Assembly: GCF_008329715.1 (NCBI RefSeq)
Contig: NZ_VTSR01000017.1
Location: 1 to 64,000 of the forward strand
Length of the DNA stretch: 64,000 bases
Direction of reading: 5' to 3'
Origin: Gimesia chilikensis
GTDB taxonomy: Bacteria; Planctomycetota; Planctomycetia; Planctomycetales; Planctomycetaceae
In this document: positions 53,645 to 63,636 of the stretch, in pieces
How the letters are laid out: each line of letters starts with the position of its first letter
Position numbering within the stretch: the stretch's first letter is position 1
Program-made: the position numbers and the translations under genes
Notes under the pieces: model-generated
What the model saw: the letters and a program-made list of their open reading frames with translations, nothing else
Database searches by the model: none
Told to the model about the DNA's origin: nothing

Positions 53645-54688
53645 ATGAAACGTTCCATCTGTTTCAGTTTGATGGCGTTAGCAGGCTCACTGCTCTGGGG
53701 CACCGCATCCGCGTCTGCCGCAGATACCGTTTATACTAATTCAGGCAGTCCGCAGCTGGGTGATGTCAGTGGCTACACCAAGACGGAACTGTCACTCAAA
53801 CGCGGTTCGACCACCGAAAAGGTTCCCGCGAACGATATCGAACGGATTCGCTGGGACGGGGAACCGCCGCAGCTGAATATCGCCCGTAACCAGGAACAGA
53901 ACGGCAACTATACTGAAGCCCTGGCTGAATACAAAAAAGCCGAGTCTGGCGCAAGCGAGAATCTGAAGAAGAACCTGCAGTTCATGATCGCCCGGGCCAG
54001 CCTGAAAAAAGCCCAGTCCAATGCTGCCGAGTTGGACAACGCGATTAAACTGCTCGACGCTTTTATCAAAGCCAATCCCGATCACTTCCGCTATTACCCC
54101 GCGGAGAAGCTCCTCGGGGAAGCCTATCTGGCCAAAAAAGATTATGCCAATGCGAACACTGCCTTTGGAAAAGTAGAACGGTCTCCCTGGAAAGACTACC
54201 AGATGGATGCCAAAAATATGAAGGCGCGCGTCATGCTGGCCCAGGGGAACACCAAAGGTGCTCTGGACGCTTTCAATGCCGTCGCCAAAATGGATGGCAA
54301 ATCCGAAGGAGAACTGGCCAGCAAACGGGCCGCTCAACTGGGTAGCGCCTTATGTCTGGAAAAAGAGGGGAAACCCAAAGAAGCGATCCAGCTGCTGGAT
54401 GACATGATCAAGAATGTCAATTCTCAGCAGAAAGCCCTGCTGGCAGAAGCTTACATCAAAAAAGGTGACTGTTACCAGGCACTGGGTGAGTCCAAAGAGG
54501 CTCTGATTGCCTATCTGCATGTCGACGTCCTGTTCCCGTCTGAACCTGGTCTGCATGCGGAAGCGCTGTACCACCTCTCCAATCTCTGGGGAAAAGTTCA
54601 GAAGCCAGAGCGGGGTGCGGAAGCACGAGCCGTCCTGCAGCAGCAGTATCCGGACAGCGAATGGTCGCAAAAAGCCTCAGGAAGCTAA
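53645..54688 (+). CDS. Exported TPR protein
   Basis: 347 residues from ATG at 53645 (GGGGAG upstream at longer-than-usual spacing). Signal peptide CFSLMALAGSLLWGTASASA. Residues about 25-75 form a small beta domain, then TPR repeats (NYTEALAEYKKAES; NTKGALDAFNAVAK; GESKEALIAYLHVDVL). Located between the large TPR protein and the ExbB-like gene. It may be a periplasmic adaptor of the same complex. Confidence 0.8.
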   Translation: MKRSICFSLMALAGSLLWGTASASAADTVYTNSGSPQLGDVSGYTKTELSLKRGSTTEKVPANDIERIRWDGEPPQLNIARNQEQNGNYTEALAEYKKAESGASENLKKNLQFMIARASLKKAQSNAAELDNAIKLLDAFIKANPDHFRYYPAEKLLGEAYLAKKDYANANTAFGKVERSPWKDYQMDAKNMKARVMLAQGNTKGALDAFNAVAKMDGKSEGELASKRAAQLGSALCLEKEGKPKEAIQLLDDMIKNVNSQQKALLAEAYIKKGDCYQALGESKEALIAYLHVDVLFPSEPGLHAEALYHLSNLWGKVQKPERGAEARAVLQQQYPDSEWSQKASGS

Positions 54689-54852
54689 TATTCGTTACGA
54701 ATGTCAGTTTGCTGGCAAGAAACCACATGTCTACCCTTTACAAGCCAAATTTGGCCAATAAATAATAACGACCACAAGCATTTACGACTTCCAGGTACAA
54801 AAACGAAATATCCACGATTAACACTCCTTTCAGTAGACCGGAGAACACAACG

Positions 54853-55749
54853 ATGATGATGGGGAATTCCTTGGAACGGAATCAGACTTCACTGACTTAC
54901 CGCAGCCTGAGCCTGTTTTTACTGTTAGCCGTCCTGATGACACCGCTGGGGCTGACTGCCCGCAGCTTTGCTTACCAGGATGAAGCTGCTCCTGCCGGTG
55001 AAGCACCTGCCGCTAACGAAGCCCCCGCTGGTGAAGCACCCGCGGCTGGAGAAGCCCCTGCTGGCGAAGCACCTGCAGCCGGTGGAGCTCAGCCTGCTGC
55101 CAACGGTGCCGCACCTGCTGCTGCCTCTGAAAGCTTCCTGTCCTGGATGATTCGTGCTTCCGGTTTCTTCGGTCTGATCCTGTTGCTGCTGTCCTTCCTG
55201 ATGGTTGCCTTGATCATGGCAAACGTACTTTCGATTCGTCGCGACAACCTGATGCCACCGGATCTGATCGGTGCCTTCGAAGAAAAGCTGAATAACAAAG
55301 ATTACCAGGGAGCCTTCGAACTGGCTAAAAGCGATGACTCATTCGTCGCTCGCGTACTGGCAGCGGGCCTGAGCAAACTTAACCAGGGTTACTCGGAAGC
55401 CGTCGAAGGGATGCAGGAAGTCGGTGAAGACGAAAACATGGCCATGGAACACAAGCTGAGCTACCTGGCTCTGATTGGTGCTATCGCTCCGATGATCGGG
55501 CTGATGGGTACAGTTTATGGTATGATTTTGAGCTTCCAGACCATCGCTAACTCAGCAACTTCCCCCAAACCTTCCGAACTGGCTGACGGTATTTCAACCG
55601 CATTGTTCACCACACTGGAAGGTCTGACCGTTGCGATTCCCGCGATGATTTTCTACAGCCTGTTGCGAAACCGGGTTGCCCGCTTCTCACTGGAAGTCGG
55701 CATGATCAGCGAAAGCCTGATGAACCGTTTCTCTTCCAGCAGTAAATAA
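54853..55749 (+). CDS. exbB: MotA/TolQ/ExbB proton-channel protein
   Basis: 298 residues. N-terminal signal-like segment, then a low-complexity Ala/Pro/Glu/Gly linker (about 43-92) and the TolQ/ExbB core: membrane helices about 105-125, 213-232 and 250-275, with IGAIAPMIGLMGTVYGMI and GISTALFTTLEGLTVAIPA, the conserved helices that line the proton path. Works with ExbD to convert proton-motive force into work on periplasmic partners. The periplasmic linker is typical of planctomycete versions. Confidence 0.88.
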   Translation: MMMGNSLERNQTSLTYRSLSLFLLLAVLMTPLGLTARSFAYQDEAAPAGEAPAANEAPAGEAPAAGEAPAGEAPAAGGAQPAANGAAPAAASESFLSWMIRASGFFGLILLLLSFLMVALIMANVLSIRRDNLMPPDLIGAFEEKLNNKDYQGAFELAKSDDSFVARVLAAGLSKLNQGYSEAVEGMQEVGEDENMAMEHKLSYLALIGAIAPMIGLMGTVYGMILSFQTIANSATSPKPSELADGISTALFTTLEGLTVAIPAMIFYSLLRNRVARFSLEVGMISESLMNRFSSSSK

Positions 55750-55821
55750 ACCGCTAATTTCCAGCAGAGTCACTGTCTCTTAAACTGAGCAGTGACTTCT
55801 GTCGGAGAAAAGAGTGAACCG

Positions 55822-56292
55822 ATGAAAATCAAATCAAAGAAGCCGGCTGTGGCTGACGTTGACATGACCCCCATGATCGACATCGTCTTTCAGCTCATTG
55901 CATTCTTCATGGTGATTACCAACTTCGAGCAGATCCAGGCAGACGAACGGGTGAAACTCCCTTCCGACTCCCTGGCCAAACCGCCCGAAGTCAAAGCCGC
56001 TGATGAACTGGTTCTGAACATCGGCTTCGACCGAAACACACAGGGCGAAATCACCGACCCCGAAGCTTATATCTTTTATAATGGCGAACAGATCCCGGTA
56101 CTGAAATTCGGTGCCAAACTGGAACAGGAAGCCCGAATCTACAAGCAGAAGAATCAGGACCCTAAAGACGTGCCTGTGATTCTACGAGCCGATGCACTTG
56201 TTAAAACGGGTCTGATTCAGGATTTGATCAAGCTCGCCCAGGAGAATGGTTTCACCAAGTTTGCCTTCAAGGCGACGCAGAAGATTCAATAA
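55822..56292 (+). CDS. exbD: ExbD/TolR-family protein 1
   Basis: 156 residues from ATG at 55822; an in-frame GTG at 55792 is an alternative. VDMTPMIDIVFQLIAFFMVI is the diagnostic membrane helix with the proton-carrying Asp. Periplasmic domain follows. Second subunit of the ExbB-D motor. Confidence 0.88.
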   Translation: MKIKSKKPAVADVDMTPMIDIVFQLIAFFMVITNFEQIQADERVKLPSDSLAKPPEVKAADELVLNIGFDRNTQGEITDPEAYIFYNGEQIPVLKFGAKLEQEARIYKQKNQDPKDVPVILRADALVKTGLIQDLIKLAQENGFTKFAFKATQKIQ

Positions 56293-56348
56293 CGCTATCT
56301 TTCAACGCATCAATGCATGCGAGTATTCAATAACAGGAACAGGTTCCT

Positions 56349-56861
56349 ATGAAGTTACGCAGCTCAGGCCGGGAAGCAGAAAAAATCGAGCCCCAGATGG
56401 CGCCGATGATTGACGTGGTTTTCCAGCTGTTGATCTTCTTCATGCTGACGCTGAACATTGTTGAACCCGAAGGGGATTTCAACGTCAACATGCCAATCAC
56501 GGACAGTAATACTCCGGCTGAAGACCCGAATATTTTCCCGGATATCAAAGTTCGCCTGGTCGCCAATGAAGATGGCTCACTGAATACGATCCGTCTGGGT
56601 CAGGTCAATCTGGGGAACGGTCCCAATGTGTTTGCCGGACTGAATCACGAGATTCTGAAGATCATCGGCAAACCAGGCAACCCGATCACCAAAGATATGG
56701 AAGTCGAAATCGAAGCCGACTACAACCTGCATTACGAATACACCCTGAAGGCCGTCAGTGCCTGCACAGGACGACTCGATTCTTCGGGCAAGCATATCAT
56801 CCGTTACATTGAGAAGATCAAATTTGCCCCTCCCGTGGGTGGTCCCACTGCGGGCAGTTAA
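56349..56861 (+). CDS. exbD: ExbD/TolR-family protein 2
   Basis: 170 residues. APMIDVVFQLLIFFMLTLN carries the same Asp helix as the first copy. The periplasmic half differs, so the two probably form a heteromeric ExbD pair, as is common in planctomycetes. 56 bases after the first copy. Confidence 0.88.
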   Translation: MKLRSSGREAEKIEPQMAPMIDVVFQLLIFFMLTLNIVEPEGDFNVNMPITDSNTPAEDPNIFPDIKVRLVANEDGSLNTIRLGQVNLGNGPNVFAGLNHEILKIIGKPGNPITKDMEVEIEADYNLHYEYTLKAVSACTGRLDSSGKHIIRYIEKIKFAPPVGGPTAGS

Positions 56862-57589
56862 GCAGAGATTAATCCTCATAAATGCTTGCAGAAATTCATA
56901 TCTGTGAGCATTTTTTCATTGGTGGCGACTCTCTTTTTTAATGACACCAATGTCCAACTAAAGCCACACCTGAAATTCATCCGGGAAACGGTTCCAACCG
57001 AATCTTTTTCAGTGGCAGGTGACCAGGGGTTTGGCTATAGTGTACGATCATCCTTAACCCGTAATACGGGCGTAAGGTTTATAATAACAGCTTGATCTAT
57101 GCCGGCCCACCAGCCGGAAACAAGCTGCAGCATGTTGTGTGTTTGGGAGATCACACAATGATTTTGTTGCCTCGGTATCTGTTACCGGGATGCCTGTTGA
57201 AGAACTTATTTTGGTTTCTACAAAATTTGATGAAGGAAGTGACGAGGTCCTGCATTGAAAATGAACCAGCACCAACCGGCCCATTCACGAACAGATTGCA
57301 CCCCTCAGGACAGGGATCTTCTACGAGATCCTTCCCACCGGATGCGTTCTTCAGACGAGTTGATTAATCATCTGCATTGATTCAACCACTCTGATCACCG
57401 ACTCAAAATCATTCCCAAACTCTCTGGATGTCTTACACCCGTTTCAGAGTTCAGGAATGTTTCTGGATCTCCACCCCAGGCTGTCGAACAGTCCCCGGAT
57501 GTGGAAGTATGCGATGCGTGTCAGCGTTCAGGAGTCATAGGGAACAACTAACTAGAAGTTTGCCTTATACCTGAAGTGACCTAATACCA
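56862..57589. other. Region without a supported gene
   Basis: About 730 bases with only short, unsupported open frames. I saw no RNA gene. It should hold the promoter of the PIN-TRAM gene. Confidence 0.45.
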
Positions 57590-58603
57590 ATGTTGTTAAT
57601 CAGTATTCGAGTGCTCTACGCCTTTGTCTGTGCGGGAGCCATCGCGACGTACGTCAGCTCTAACCCGCCCAGCCCCGTGGATCAGTATCCCCTGATCGCG
57701 TTTGTGCTGCTCATGATGTTGACCCAGGGCGTCACCTGCCTGGACCTGCTCATCAGCCAGAAGCGTATCGAGGTGATGTCTGCCATTTACTTCGGCCTGC
57801 TGGTCGGCGTTCTGCTCAGCTATCTGCTGATCCAGGCATTAAGCCCGGTAATTTCCAAAACGCCCTGGGGGGAAGGTGTGGTGATGATCTCGACGCTGAC
57901 GCTCCCCTACCTGTGTATATCGTTTCTCTTACAGACCAAGGACGATTTCCGTTTCATCGTGCCTTACGTTGAGTTCTCACGAGAACTGAAGGGGGGCCGT
58001 CCCCTGGTGCTGGACAGTAGCGCCCTGATTGATGGTCGTATTGCCGACGTTGTGGAAACCAAGATCCTTGACTCGGAAATGGTAGTTCCTGACTTCATCC
58101 TGAAAGAGGTTCAGGATATTGCCGACAGCAGCGACAAAGTCCGGCGTGTCCGGGGCCGCCGCGGCCTGGATATTCTTTCTACTTTACAGAATAACCCGAA
58201 CGTCGATATCTCGATGTACGACGCCAAGGAGACGGAAAAGGAAAAGGGACTCACCGTCGATCAACGACTGGTTGTAGCAGCGAAAAAACTGGGGGGAAGA
58301 GTTGTGACTAACGACTTCAACCTCAACAAGGTTGCCAGTGTGCAGGGGGTCGATGTCATCAACCTGAACGATGTCGCCAATTCGCTGAAGCCGCGTTATC
58401 TGCCCGGGGAACACATCCAGTTGAAGATCATCAAGGAAGGGGAATCCCAGGGCCAGGGTGTCGGTTACCTTGACGACGGAACGATGGTGGTCTGCGAACA
58501 GGCCAATCACCTGGTGGGACGCGACGTGGATGCCGTGGTAACCAGTGTGCTGCAGAGCAGTGCCGGCCGCATGATCTTTGGCCGTGTCACCGAAAGCCGC
58601 TAA
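57590..58603 (+). CDS. YacL-like PIN-TRAM membrane protein
   Basis: 337 residues. Four membrane segments in the first ~115 residues, a PIN nuclease domain ([42 protein letters not shown] carrying the acidic residues) and a C-terminal TRAM domain (about 275-335) for RNA binding. This is the Bacillus YacL architecture. Probably a membrane-bound ribonuclease; the target is unknown. Confidence 0.88.
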   Translation: MLLISIRVLYAFVCAGAIATYVSSNPPSPVDQYPLIAFVLLMMLTQGVTCLDLLISQKRIEVMSAIYFGLLVGVLLSYLLIQALSPVISKTPWGEGVVMISTLTLPYLCISFLLQTKDDFRFIVPYVEFSRELKGGRPLVLDSSALIDGRIADVVETKILDSEMVVPDFILKEVQDIADSSDKVRRVRGRRGLDILSTLQNNPNVDISMYDAKETEKEKGLTVDQRLVVAAKKLGGRVVTNDFNLNKVASVQGVDVINLNDVANSLKPRYLPGEHIQLKIIKEGESQGQGVGYLDDGTMVVCEQANHLVGRDVDAVVTSVLQSSAGRMIFGRVTESR

Positions 58604-58618
58604 CCCCATTCACAGCGG

Positions 58619-59044
58619 ATGTCTGTTATGAATGAGCGCAAAACGAACCGGATCGGAATTGCCGTTGTGGAACACCAGCGGCAATTCCTGATCGGTGTAC
58701 GTGATCACTCGACAACTCTCGCAGGGCATCATGAGTTTCCAGGGGGAAAATGTGAACCCGGGGAAGCCCCGGATGTCTGCGCCGCCCGAGAGTGTCTTGA
58801 AGAGACGGGGCTTTCTGTTCGCCCCGCGGAGGAGCTGCTCTACGTCGAACACGCATACGATCATGCAGACGTGTTGTTGCATTTCTGGTTATGTCATCCG
58901 GAACCTGCTGCACCCGCTCATTTGCTCACAGAAGACCTGAAAGGGTTCCGCTGGATCCCGGCTGAGGAACTGCCCGCCTTAAATTTTCCCGCCGCAAATG
59001 CGCCGCTGATCGATCTGCTGATCAACGCCTACGTCCGCAGTTGA
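58619..59044 (+). CDS. Nudix hydrolase (MutT-like)
   Basis: About 141 residues (ATG at 58628 is an alternative start). Perfect Nudix box: GGKCEPGEAPDVCAARECLEETGL (G-x5-E-x7-RE-x2-EE-x-G). HHEFPGG precedes it, as in MutT/8-oxo-dGTP diphosphatases. Likely cleans up oxidised nucleotides. Follows the PIN-TRAM gene by 15 bases, so probably co-transcribed. Confidence 0.85.
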   Translation: MSVMNERKTNRIGIAVVEHQRQFLIGVRDHSTTLAGHHEFPGGKCEPGEAPDVCAARECLEETGLSVRPAEELLYVEHAYDHADVLLHFWLCHPEPAAPAHLLTEDLKGFRWIPAEELPALNFPAANAPLIDLLINAYVRS

Positions 59045-59184
59045 CAACACCTGAATGTTTGCCTCGCAAGCGGTATTCAGCCCGTCAGATCCGATTTGAC
59101 AAGGGCGTTCCGTGGCCTAAACTTCAGAGTCGTATTTAAACACCTCAATGGTATTAATCCCTATCTGAAGCGGGCTGGAATAGA

Positions 59185-60246
59185 ATGGGCTATTCAATCA
59201 CTCAGGCACAACCGAGTGACGATCAGGAAGAACTGATTTCCCTGATTAATCGGAATTTTGATAAAAATGATTCCCAGTGGTTCGACTGGTCGCATCGACA
59301 GAATCCCTTCGGGCAAAACTACTGCTGGCTCGCCCGGGAAGAAGCAGCCGGGAAGTTGATCGGTTCTACGGGGCTGCTCAGCCGACGTATGAATTATCAG
59401 GGAGAGCCTCTGTATTTTGGTCAGGCCGAGGCGATTAACATTGATCCCGAACATCGCTCTGCCCAGGCTGCCATCAAGTTGCAACGGGCCCTGGTTTCGC
59501 ATCTTCCGGAAACCGACTTCAAGTTCGTGTACGGTATGACGGAAACCGCCGCTGCCGTTTTCCAGCGTTGTCGCTACAAAAAAATCGGCACCTTCCAACA
59601 CTGGGTAATGCCACTGCGAAGCGAGTATAAGCTCAAAAATAGAATCTCGAACCCGCTAATAAGAAAAGGAGCAGCCACCTTTATTGATCTGGGGCTGCGT
59701 CTCTATTCACTGGAGTCTCGAACGTTCCTGTCACCGCGGCTCAACACTAATTTTGAAGCCCCCTTCGATGAACGTTTTCATGATCTGTTCACTCAGCATT
59801 CACAGGATTTGATCACAGTAGAACGGACGCGTGAATTTCTGGAATGGCGTTTCTGCCAGGAGCCTTCTTCCCGATTCCAGATTATGACACTGGAAAACAG
59901 AGATCAGGAACTGCTGGGATACATCGTGTACGTGATCGGCGAGACAGGCAGAAACGGAGACCACGCTGCCGGGATTCAGGACTTCTTCTACAAAGATGAA
60001 TCTGTTCTTAAAACAATGCTGGCTGCTTTTATTCAGCAGTGCCGACAGATCGGGATGGACTCGATCGTCATGAATTTTTTCGGTCGACAGGAAATCGGAA
60101 AGCTGTTATCGCGATTCGGATTTTTCCAACGCAAGTCGGCGACTCAGGTCTTCGTATATCAGAACCCTCAGTTCTCTGATTTACAGATGGATACGATCCT
60201 TGACCCGGAACACTGGCATCTGACCAACGCCGAGTTGCTGTCTTAA
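59185..60246 (+). CDS. GNAT-family N-acetyltransferase
   Basis: 353 residues. N-terminal GNAT fold (YCWLAREEAAGKLIGSTGLL; AEAINIDPEHRSAQAAIKLQRALV; YGMTETAAAVFQRCRYKKIG) and a second half with acetyltransferase-like features (LLGYIVYVI; SIVMNFFGRQEIGKLLSRFGFF). Two-domain GNATs of this type are common near polysaccharide and cell-surface genes. Substrate unknown. Confidence 0.75.
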   Translation: MGYSITQAQPSDDQEELISLINRNFDKNDSQWFDWSHRQNPFGQNYCWLAREEAAGKLIGSTGLLSRRMNYQGEPLYFGQAEAINIDPEHRSAQAAIKLQRALVSHLPETDFKFVYGMTETAAAVFQRCRYKKIGTFQHWVMPLRSEYKLKNRISNPLIRKGAATFIDLGLRLYSLESRTFLSPRLNTNFEAPFDERFHDLFTQHSQDLITVERTREFLEWRFCQEPSSRFQIMTLENRDQELLGYIVYVIGETGRNGDHAAGIQDFFYKDESVLKTMLAAFIQQCRQIGMDSIVMNFFGRQEIGKLLSRFGFFQRKSATQVFVYQNPQFSDLQMDTILDPEHWHLTNAELLS

Positions 60247-60276
60247 TCAGTCACAGTCTTAGCAGTCACAAACTGG

Positions 60277-60672
60277 TTATTGTGCATTATTGTTCCGCCT
60301 GCGCTGTTCGCGGGCTCGCATTTCGGCGGCCCCGGCTGAGTTGGTATGGTTACCTGCAGTCGCCAGGGTGGGGATACCATAACCGAAGCCTTTGAGGCCA
60401 TTGAACCAGAGCTGATTCCCATTGAAGGGATCGAGACAGTAAGTGTATCCATCAATGGAGACAAACAGCTGTTCTTCATCCACCATGACCGCAACATAGC
60501 CGGAGCGTCCTTTAGGCGCTTTCCAGCTCCAGATCAGAGCACCGGTGTCTCGGTCTAATGCCAGAACACGCGAGTTGAATCCGAGGAAGAGCAGATCGTT
60601 GATCTCGTAAGAGTCGGTTCTGCGTGGTCTCTGCTCTGAGAACGCATTGTCATCCAGAAATCCGCCACTCAT
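60277..60672 (-). CDS. Small PQQ-like beta-propeller protein
   Basis: 131 residues. LDRDTGALIWSWKAP and LDPFNGNQLWFNGLKGF are PQQ-type blades (D-x-x-TG-x-x-xW). Too short for a full propeller, and no signal peptide at the chosen Met, so it may be the tail of a truncated gene or part of an oligomer. Confidence 0.65.
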   Translation of the reverse strand: MSGGFLDDNAFSEQRPRRTDSYEINDLLFLGFNSRVLALDRDTGALIWSWKAPKGRSGYVAVMVDEEQLFVSIDGYTYCLDPFNGNQLWFNGLKGFGYGIPTLATAGNHTNSAGAAEMRAREQRRRNNNAQ

Positions 60673-60751
60673 GGGAACAGTTCCTGATTGAGTTGTGAAA
60701 CAGGTCTGGCTCCCGATTTTCTGCCGTTGTCGAAGCCACTCTGAGAACGGA

Positions 60752-62215
60752 TTAATCGATGGGACGGATCACGGGTTTTGCAGCCGTTTTCTCTTTATTC
60801 AGTTTTTCCGGTCCCAGGGAAGGATCGATGGCAACCGCACGTTCGAAGTCTTCCGCCGCCAGTTTATGTTTGCCCTGCTTCTTGTAATTTTCAGAGCGTT
60901 TCAGATATGCCTGGGCAACGACTTCGTCAATCCGGCGGGCACGTTCAAAATCGCGCAAAGCATGATCGAGATCGCCCCGTTGCATGAAAGCATCGCCGCG
61001 GACTGAGTAAGCCTCGGGATTCGGCTGGATTTTGATGGAACGCGAACATTCCTGAATACAACGATCCAGCTCTTTCTCTTCAAGATAGAGTGCGCCCCGA
61101 ATCAGGTAACCGCGGCCGGTATCCTGGGTCAGTTCGACGATCTTCGCGTAATCCTGCATGGCAGATTCACGTTCTTCTGAAGCGAGAAAGAACTGTGCCC
61201 GTTCCAGCAGCAACTCGGTATTTTCCGGATCCTTAACCAGCTGATCATTTATGGCAGCCAGCTGCTGTAACCAGACCAGTTTCTGTTTGTCCGCGTCTGC
61301 TTTTTTCTGGTCACCCGCTGACTCATACGCCGTCATCCGTTGACGATAGAACTTCTGGTTCTGTGGGCTGAGTTCAATTGCCTTTGTGAAATCGGCAATC
61401 GCCTTGTCGTATTTTTCCTGCTTCTGCCAGGCCAGTCCCCGGTTATCATAAGCGTTCAGATACTTCGGGTTTTCCTGAATGACTTTGTTTAAGATCTTAA
61501 TCGCCTCATCACCTTCGCCCAGATTCATCAGTGTGAATCCCAGGTTGTTCATGGCGTCCAGGCTATCCGGTTTGATCTTGAGCACCTGTTCGAAATCAGC
61601 ACGGGCTTCCTTGAGCTTGCCAGACGTCGCGAAGAGCAGCCCACGGTTATTGTAAGCATGGTGACTATCGGGCTTGAGTTCGATCGCTTTGGTGAAATCG
61701 TTCAGCGCGAGCTGTCCGCCGCCCCGGGTCATAAAAAACAGTGCCCGTGTGTAATAATACTGGGCAACGCCAGGCTGCATGTCGATGGCTTTGGTCAAGT
61801 CCACGATGGCGTTGGCGTCCTGCTTCAGGTCTGCCCAGGCGCTGCCTCGATGGAAATAGTATTTGGCGACCTGGGGATTCAGCGTAATGGCCGAGTTGAG
61901 TACCCGCGTCGCATCAGGCAGCTTGCCCTGTTTAATCAAGGCACGTGCCTGCAGGAACAGCTCTTCCGCTTTCTTCTGAGCGGCCTGATCGACAGACGCC
62001 TGCTGTGCCACAGGTTCAGAGGTTGATGGTGTCTCGACTGGCTTCGCACTGGCCTCCGGTTTCACGGCGGCGGTGTCCTGCTGCGCAGGCTGCTTTTGCT
62101 CCACGGATTGTGCTTTATCTGATTTAACTGCTTGCTGTGCAGCTGGTTGCGACTCAGCACCACATCCACTAACCAGATAGAAACCGACCAGCATCCCTGC
62201 AATCTGACGCTTCAT
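60752..62215 (-). CDS. TPR-repeat lipoprotein
   Basis: 487 residues from ATG at 62215. Lipobox LVSGC near residue 18, then a Gln/Ala/Lys-rich linker and about ten TPR units (QEKYDKAIADFTKAIELSP; GKLKEARADFEQVLKIKP). An outer-envelope scaffold protein; partners unknown. Divergent from ispG, with both promoters in 62216-62422. Confidence 0.85.
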   Translation of the reverse strand: MKRQIAGMLVGFYLVSGCGAESQPAAQQAVKSDKAQSVEQKQPAQQDTAAVKPEASAKPVETPSTSEPVAQQASVDQAAQKKAEELFLQARALIKQGKLPDATRVLNSAITLNPQVAKYYFHRGSAWADLKQDANAIVDLTKAIDMQPGVAQYYYTRALFFMTRGGGQLALNDFTKAIELKPDSHHAYNNRGLLFATSGKLKEARADFEQVLKIKPDSLDAMNNLGFTLMNLGEGDEAIKILNKVIQENPKYLNAYDNRGLAWQKQEKYDKAIADFTKAIELSPQNQKFYRQRMTAYESAGDQKKADADKQKLVWLQQLAAINDQLVKDPENTELLLERAQFFLASEERESAMQDYAKIVELTQDTGRGYLIRGALYLEEKELDRCIQECSRSIKIQPNPEAYSVRGDAFMQRGDLDHALRDFERARRIDEVVAQAYLKRSENYKKQGKHKLAAEDFERAVAIDPSLGPEKLNKEKTAAKPVIRPID

Positions 62216-62422
62216 TTTTGCTATCACCTACTTTGTGTATCCATACCTGTTGCATAAAATGCAATTAATCCTGCGAAGGCTTGTAAATCGACATTGAAAA
62301 TCTGTCAATCCCAATTGATTTTCCGCCATTTTCATGAATGGACGTCGTGCCCCCGATCTTTTACAATCCGGGGACTACAATCCTGTCTTGAACTTTGATT
62401 TAACCTTAAAGGAACCTGTCAC

Positions 62423-63568
62423 TTGCAGTTACCACGTAACCCGACCAGAGAAGTGAAAATTGGCTCAGCTGTCATCGGCAACGCGAATCCGATCGCCGTC
62501 CAGAGTATGACAGCGACCAAGACCAGCAACATCGATGCCACTGTTGCCCAGATTCACTCCCTGGAAGAGGCAGGGGCGGACATCGTGCGTGTGGCCGTCG
62601 ATAATCGTCGCGAAGCAGCCGCCCTGATCGAAATTCGCAAGCAGACGACGGTTCCCATCAGCGTGGACCTGCAGGAGAACTACCGTCTGGCGGAAGTCAT
62701 AGCCCCATACGTGAATAAACTCCGCTACAATCCGGGGCACCTGTATCACCACGAACCGGAAAAACCCTGGCAGGATAAAGTCCGCTTCATTGCCGAAATT
62801 GCCCGCGACAATGATTGTGCACTCCGCGTCGGAGTCAACTGTGGCTCGGTCGACCCTGCCAAGCTGGAAAAGTACGATCCTGCAGACTCGATTTCTCCGA
62901 TGCTGGAAAGCGCCCTGGATCACTGTACGTTTCTGGAATCGATCGACTTCACACGCTTCTGTGTCTCTCTGAAAGATTCGGATCCCGCGAAAGTCGTCGA
63001 AGTTAATACTCGTTTCGCTGCTCAGCGACCCGATATCCCGCTGCACCTGGGTGTTACCGAAGCCGGCATGCCTCCCGACGGGGTCATCAAGACACGCATG
63101 GCCTTCGAGCAGTTGATCAGCAAAGGGATCGGCGACACGATTCGCGTTTCGCTAACTGTCCCCAATGACCGCAAGGGGGAAGAAATCGAAGCCGGCCGCG
63201 CGATTCTGAAAGACATCGCGGAAGGCCGGGTACGAACGGTCGTCGACTTTGATCTGAAGGGGCTGAACATCATCAGCTGCCCCAGTTGCTCCCGGGTAGA
63301 GAATGAAGTTTTCGTCGACCTGGCGGCTGACGTCAAGAAGATGACCGAGTACGCCAAAGACCACAAGCTGACGATTGCCGTGATGGGCTGTCGCGTAAAT
63401 GGACCGGGCGAAACCGATGATGCCGACCTGGGACTCTGGTGTGGTCCGAATTATGTGAATCTCAAAAAAGGGAGTGAATCTCTGGGACGCTACTCCTATG
63501 ATGAGATTCTGCCGCGACTCAAAAGCGAACTGGATGCCCTGATTGAAGAACAGACGGCCCAGATTTAA
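62423..63568 (+). CDS. ispG: 4-hydroxy-3-methylbut-2-enyl diphosphate synthase
   Basis: 381 residues from TTG at 62423 with AAAGGA 9 bases before. The fold and motifs are those of IspG/Gcp[36 protein letters not shown] and [11 protein letters not shown], the last two supplying the three 4Fe-4S cysteines. It catalyses the next-to-last step of the MEP isoprenoid pathway, converting ME-cPP to HMBPP. It is the shorter bacterial form without the extra central domain seen in plants and some planctomycete relatives. Confidence 0.95.
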   Translation: MQLPRNPTREVKIGSAVIGNANPIAVQSMTATKTSNIDATVAQIHSLEEAGADIVRVAVDNRREAAALIEIRKQTTVPISVDLQENYRLAEVIAPYVNKLRYNPGHLYHHEPEKPWQDKVRFIAEIARDNDCALRVGVNCGSVDPAKLEKYDPADSISPMLESALDHCTFLESIDFTRFCVSLKDSDPAKVVEVNTRFAAQRPDIPLHLGVTEAGMPPDGVIKTRMAFEQLISKGIGDTIRVSLTVPNDRKGEEIEAGRAILKDIAEGRVRTVVDFDLKGLNIISCPSCSRVENEVFVDLAADVKKMTEYAKDHKLTIAVMGCRVNGPGETDDADLGLWCGPNYVNLKKGSESLGRYSYDEILPRLKSELDALIEEQTAQI

Positions 63569-63636
63569 ACTCAACGCGCGCGACACATATTGCTCATTTT
63601 TCCAATCTTTCTTCCCGGAAGGCATGAACGTCCATC

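Noticed and set aside
56886-57367. Small genes in the gap before PIN-TRAM
   Set aside because: No binding sites, no recognisable domains and poor amino-acid composition.
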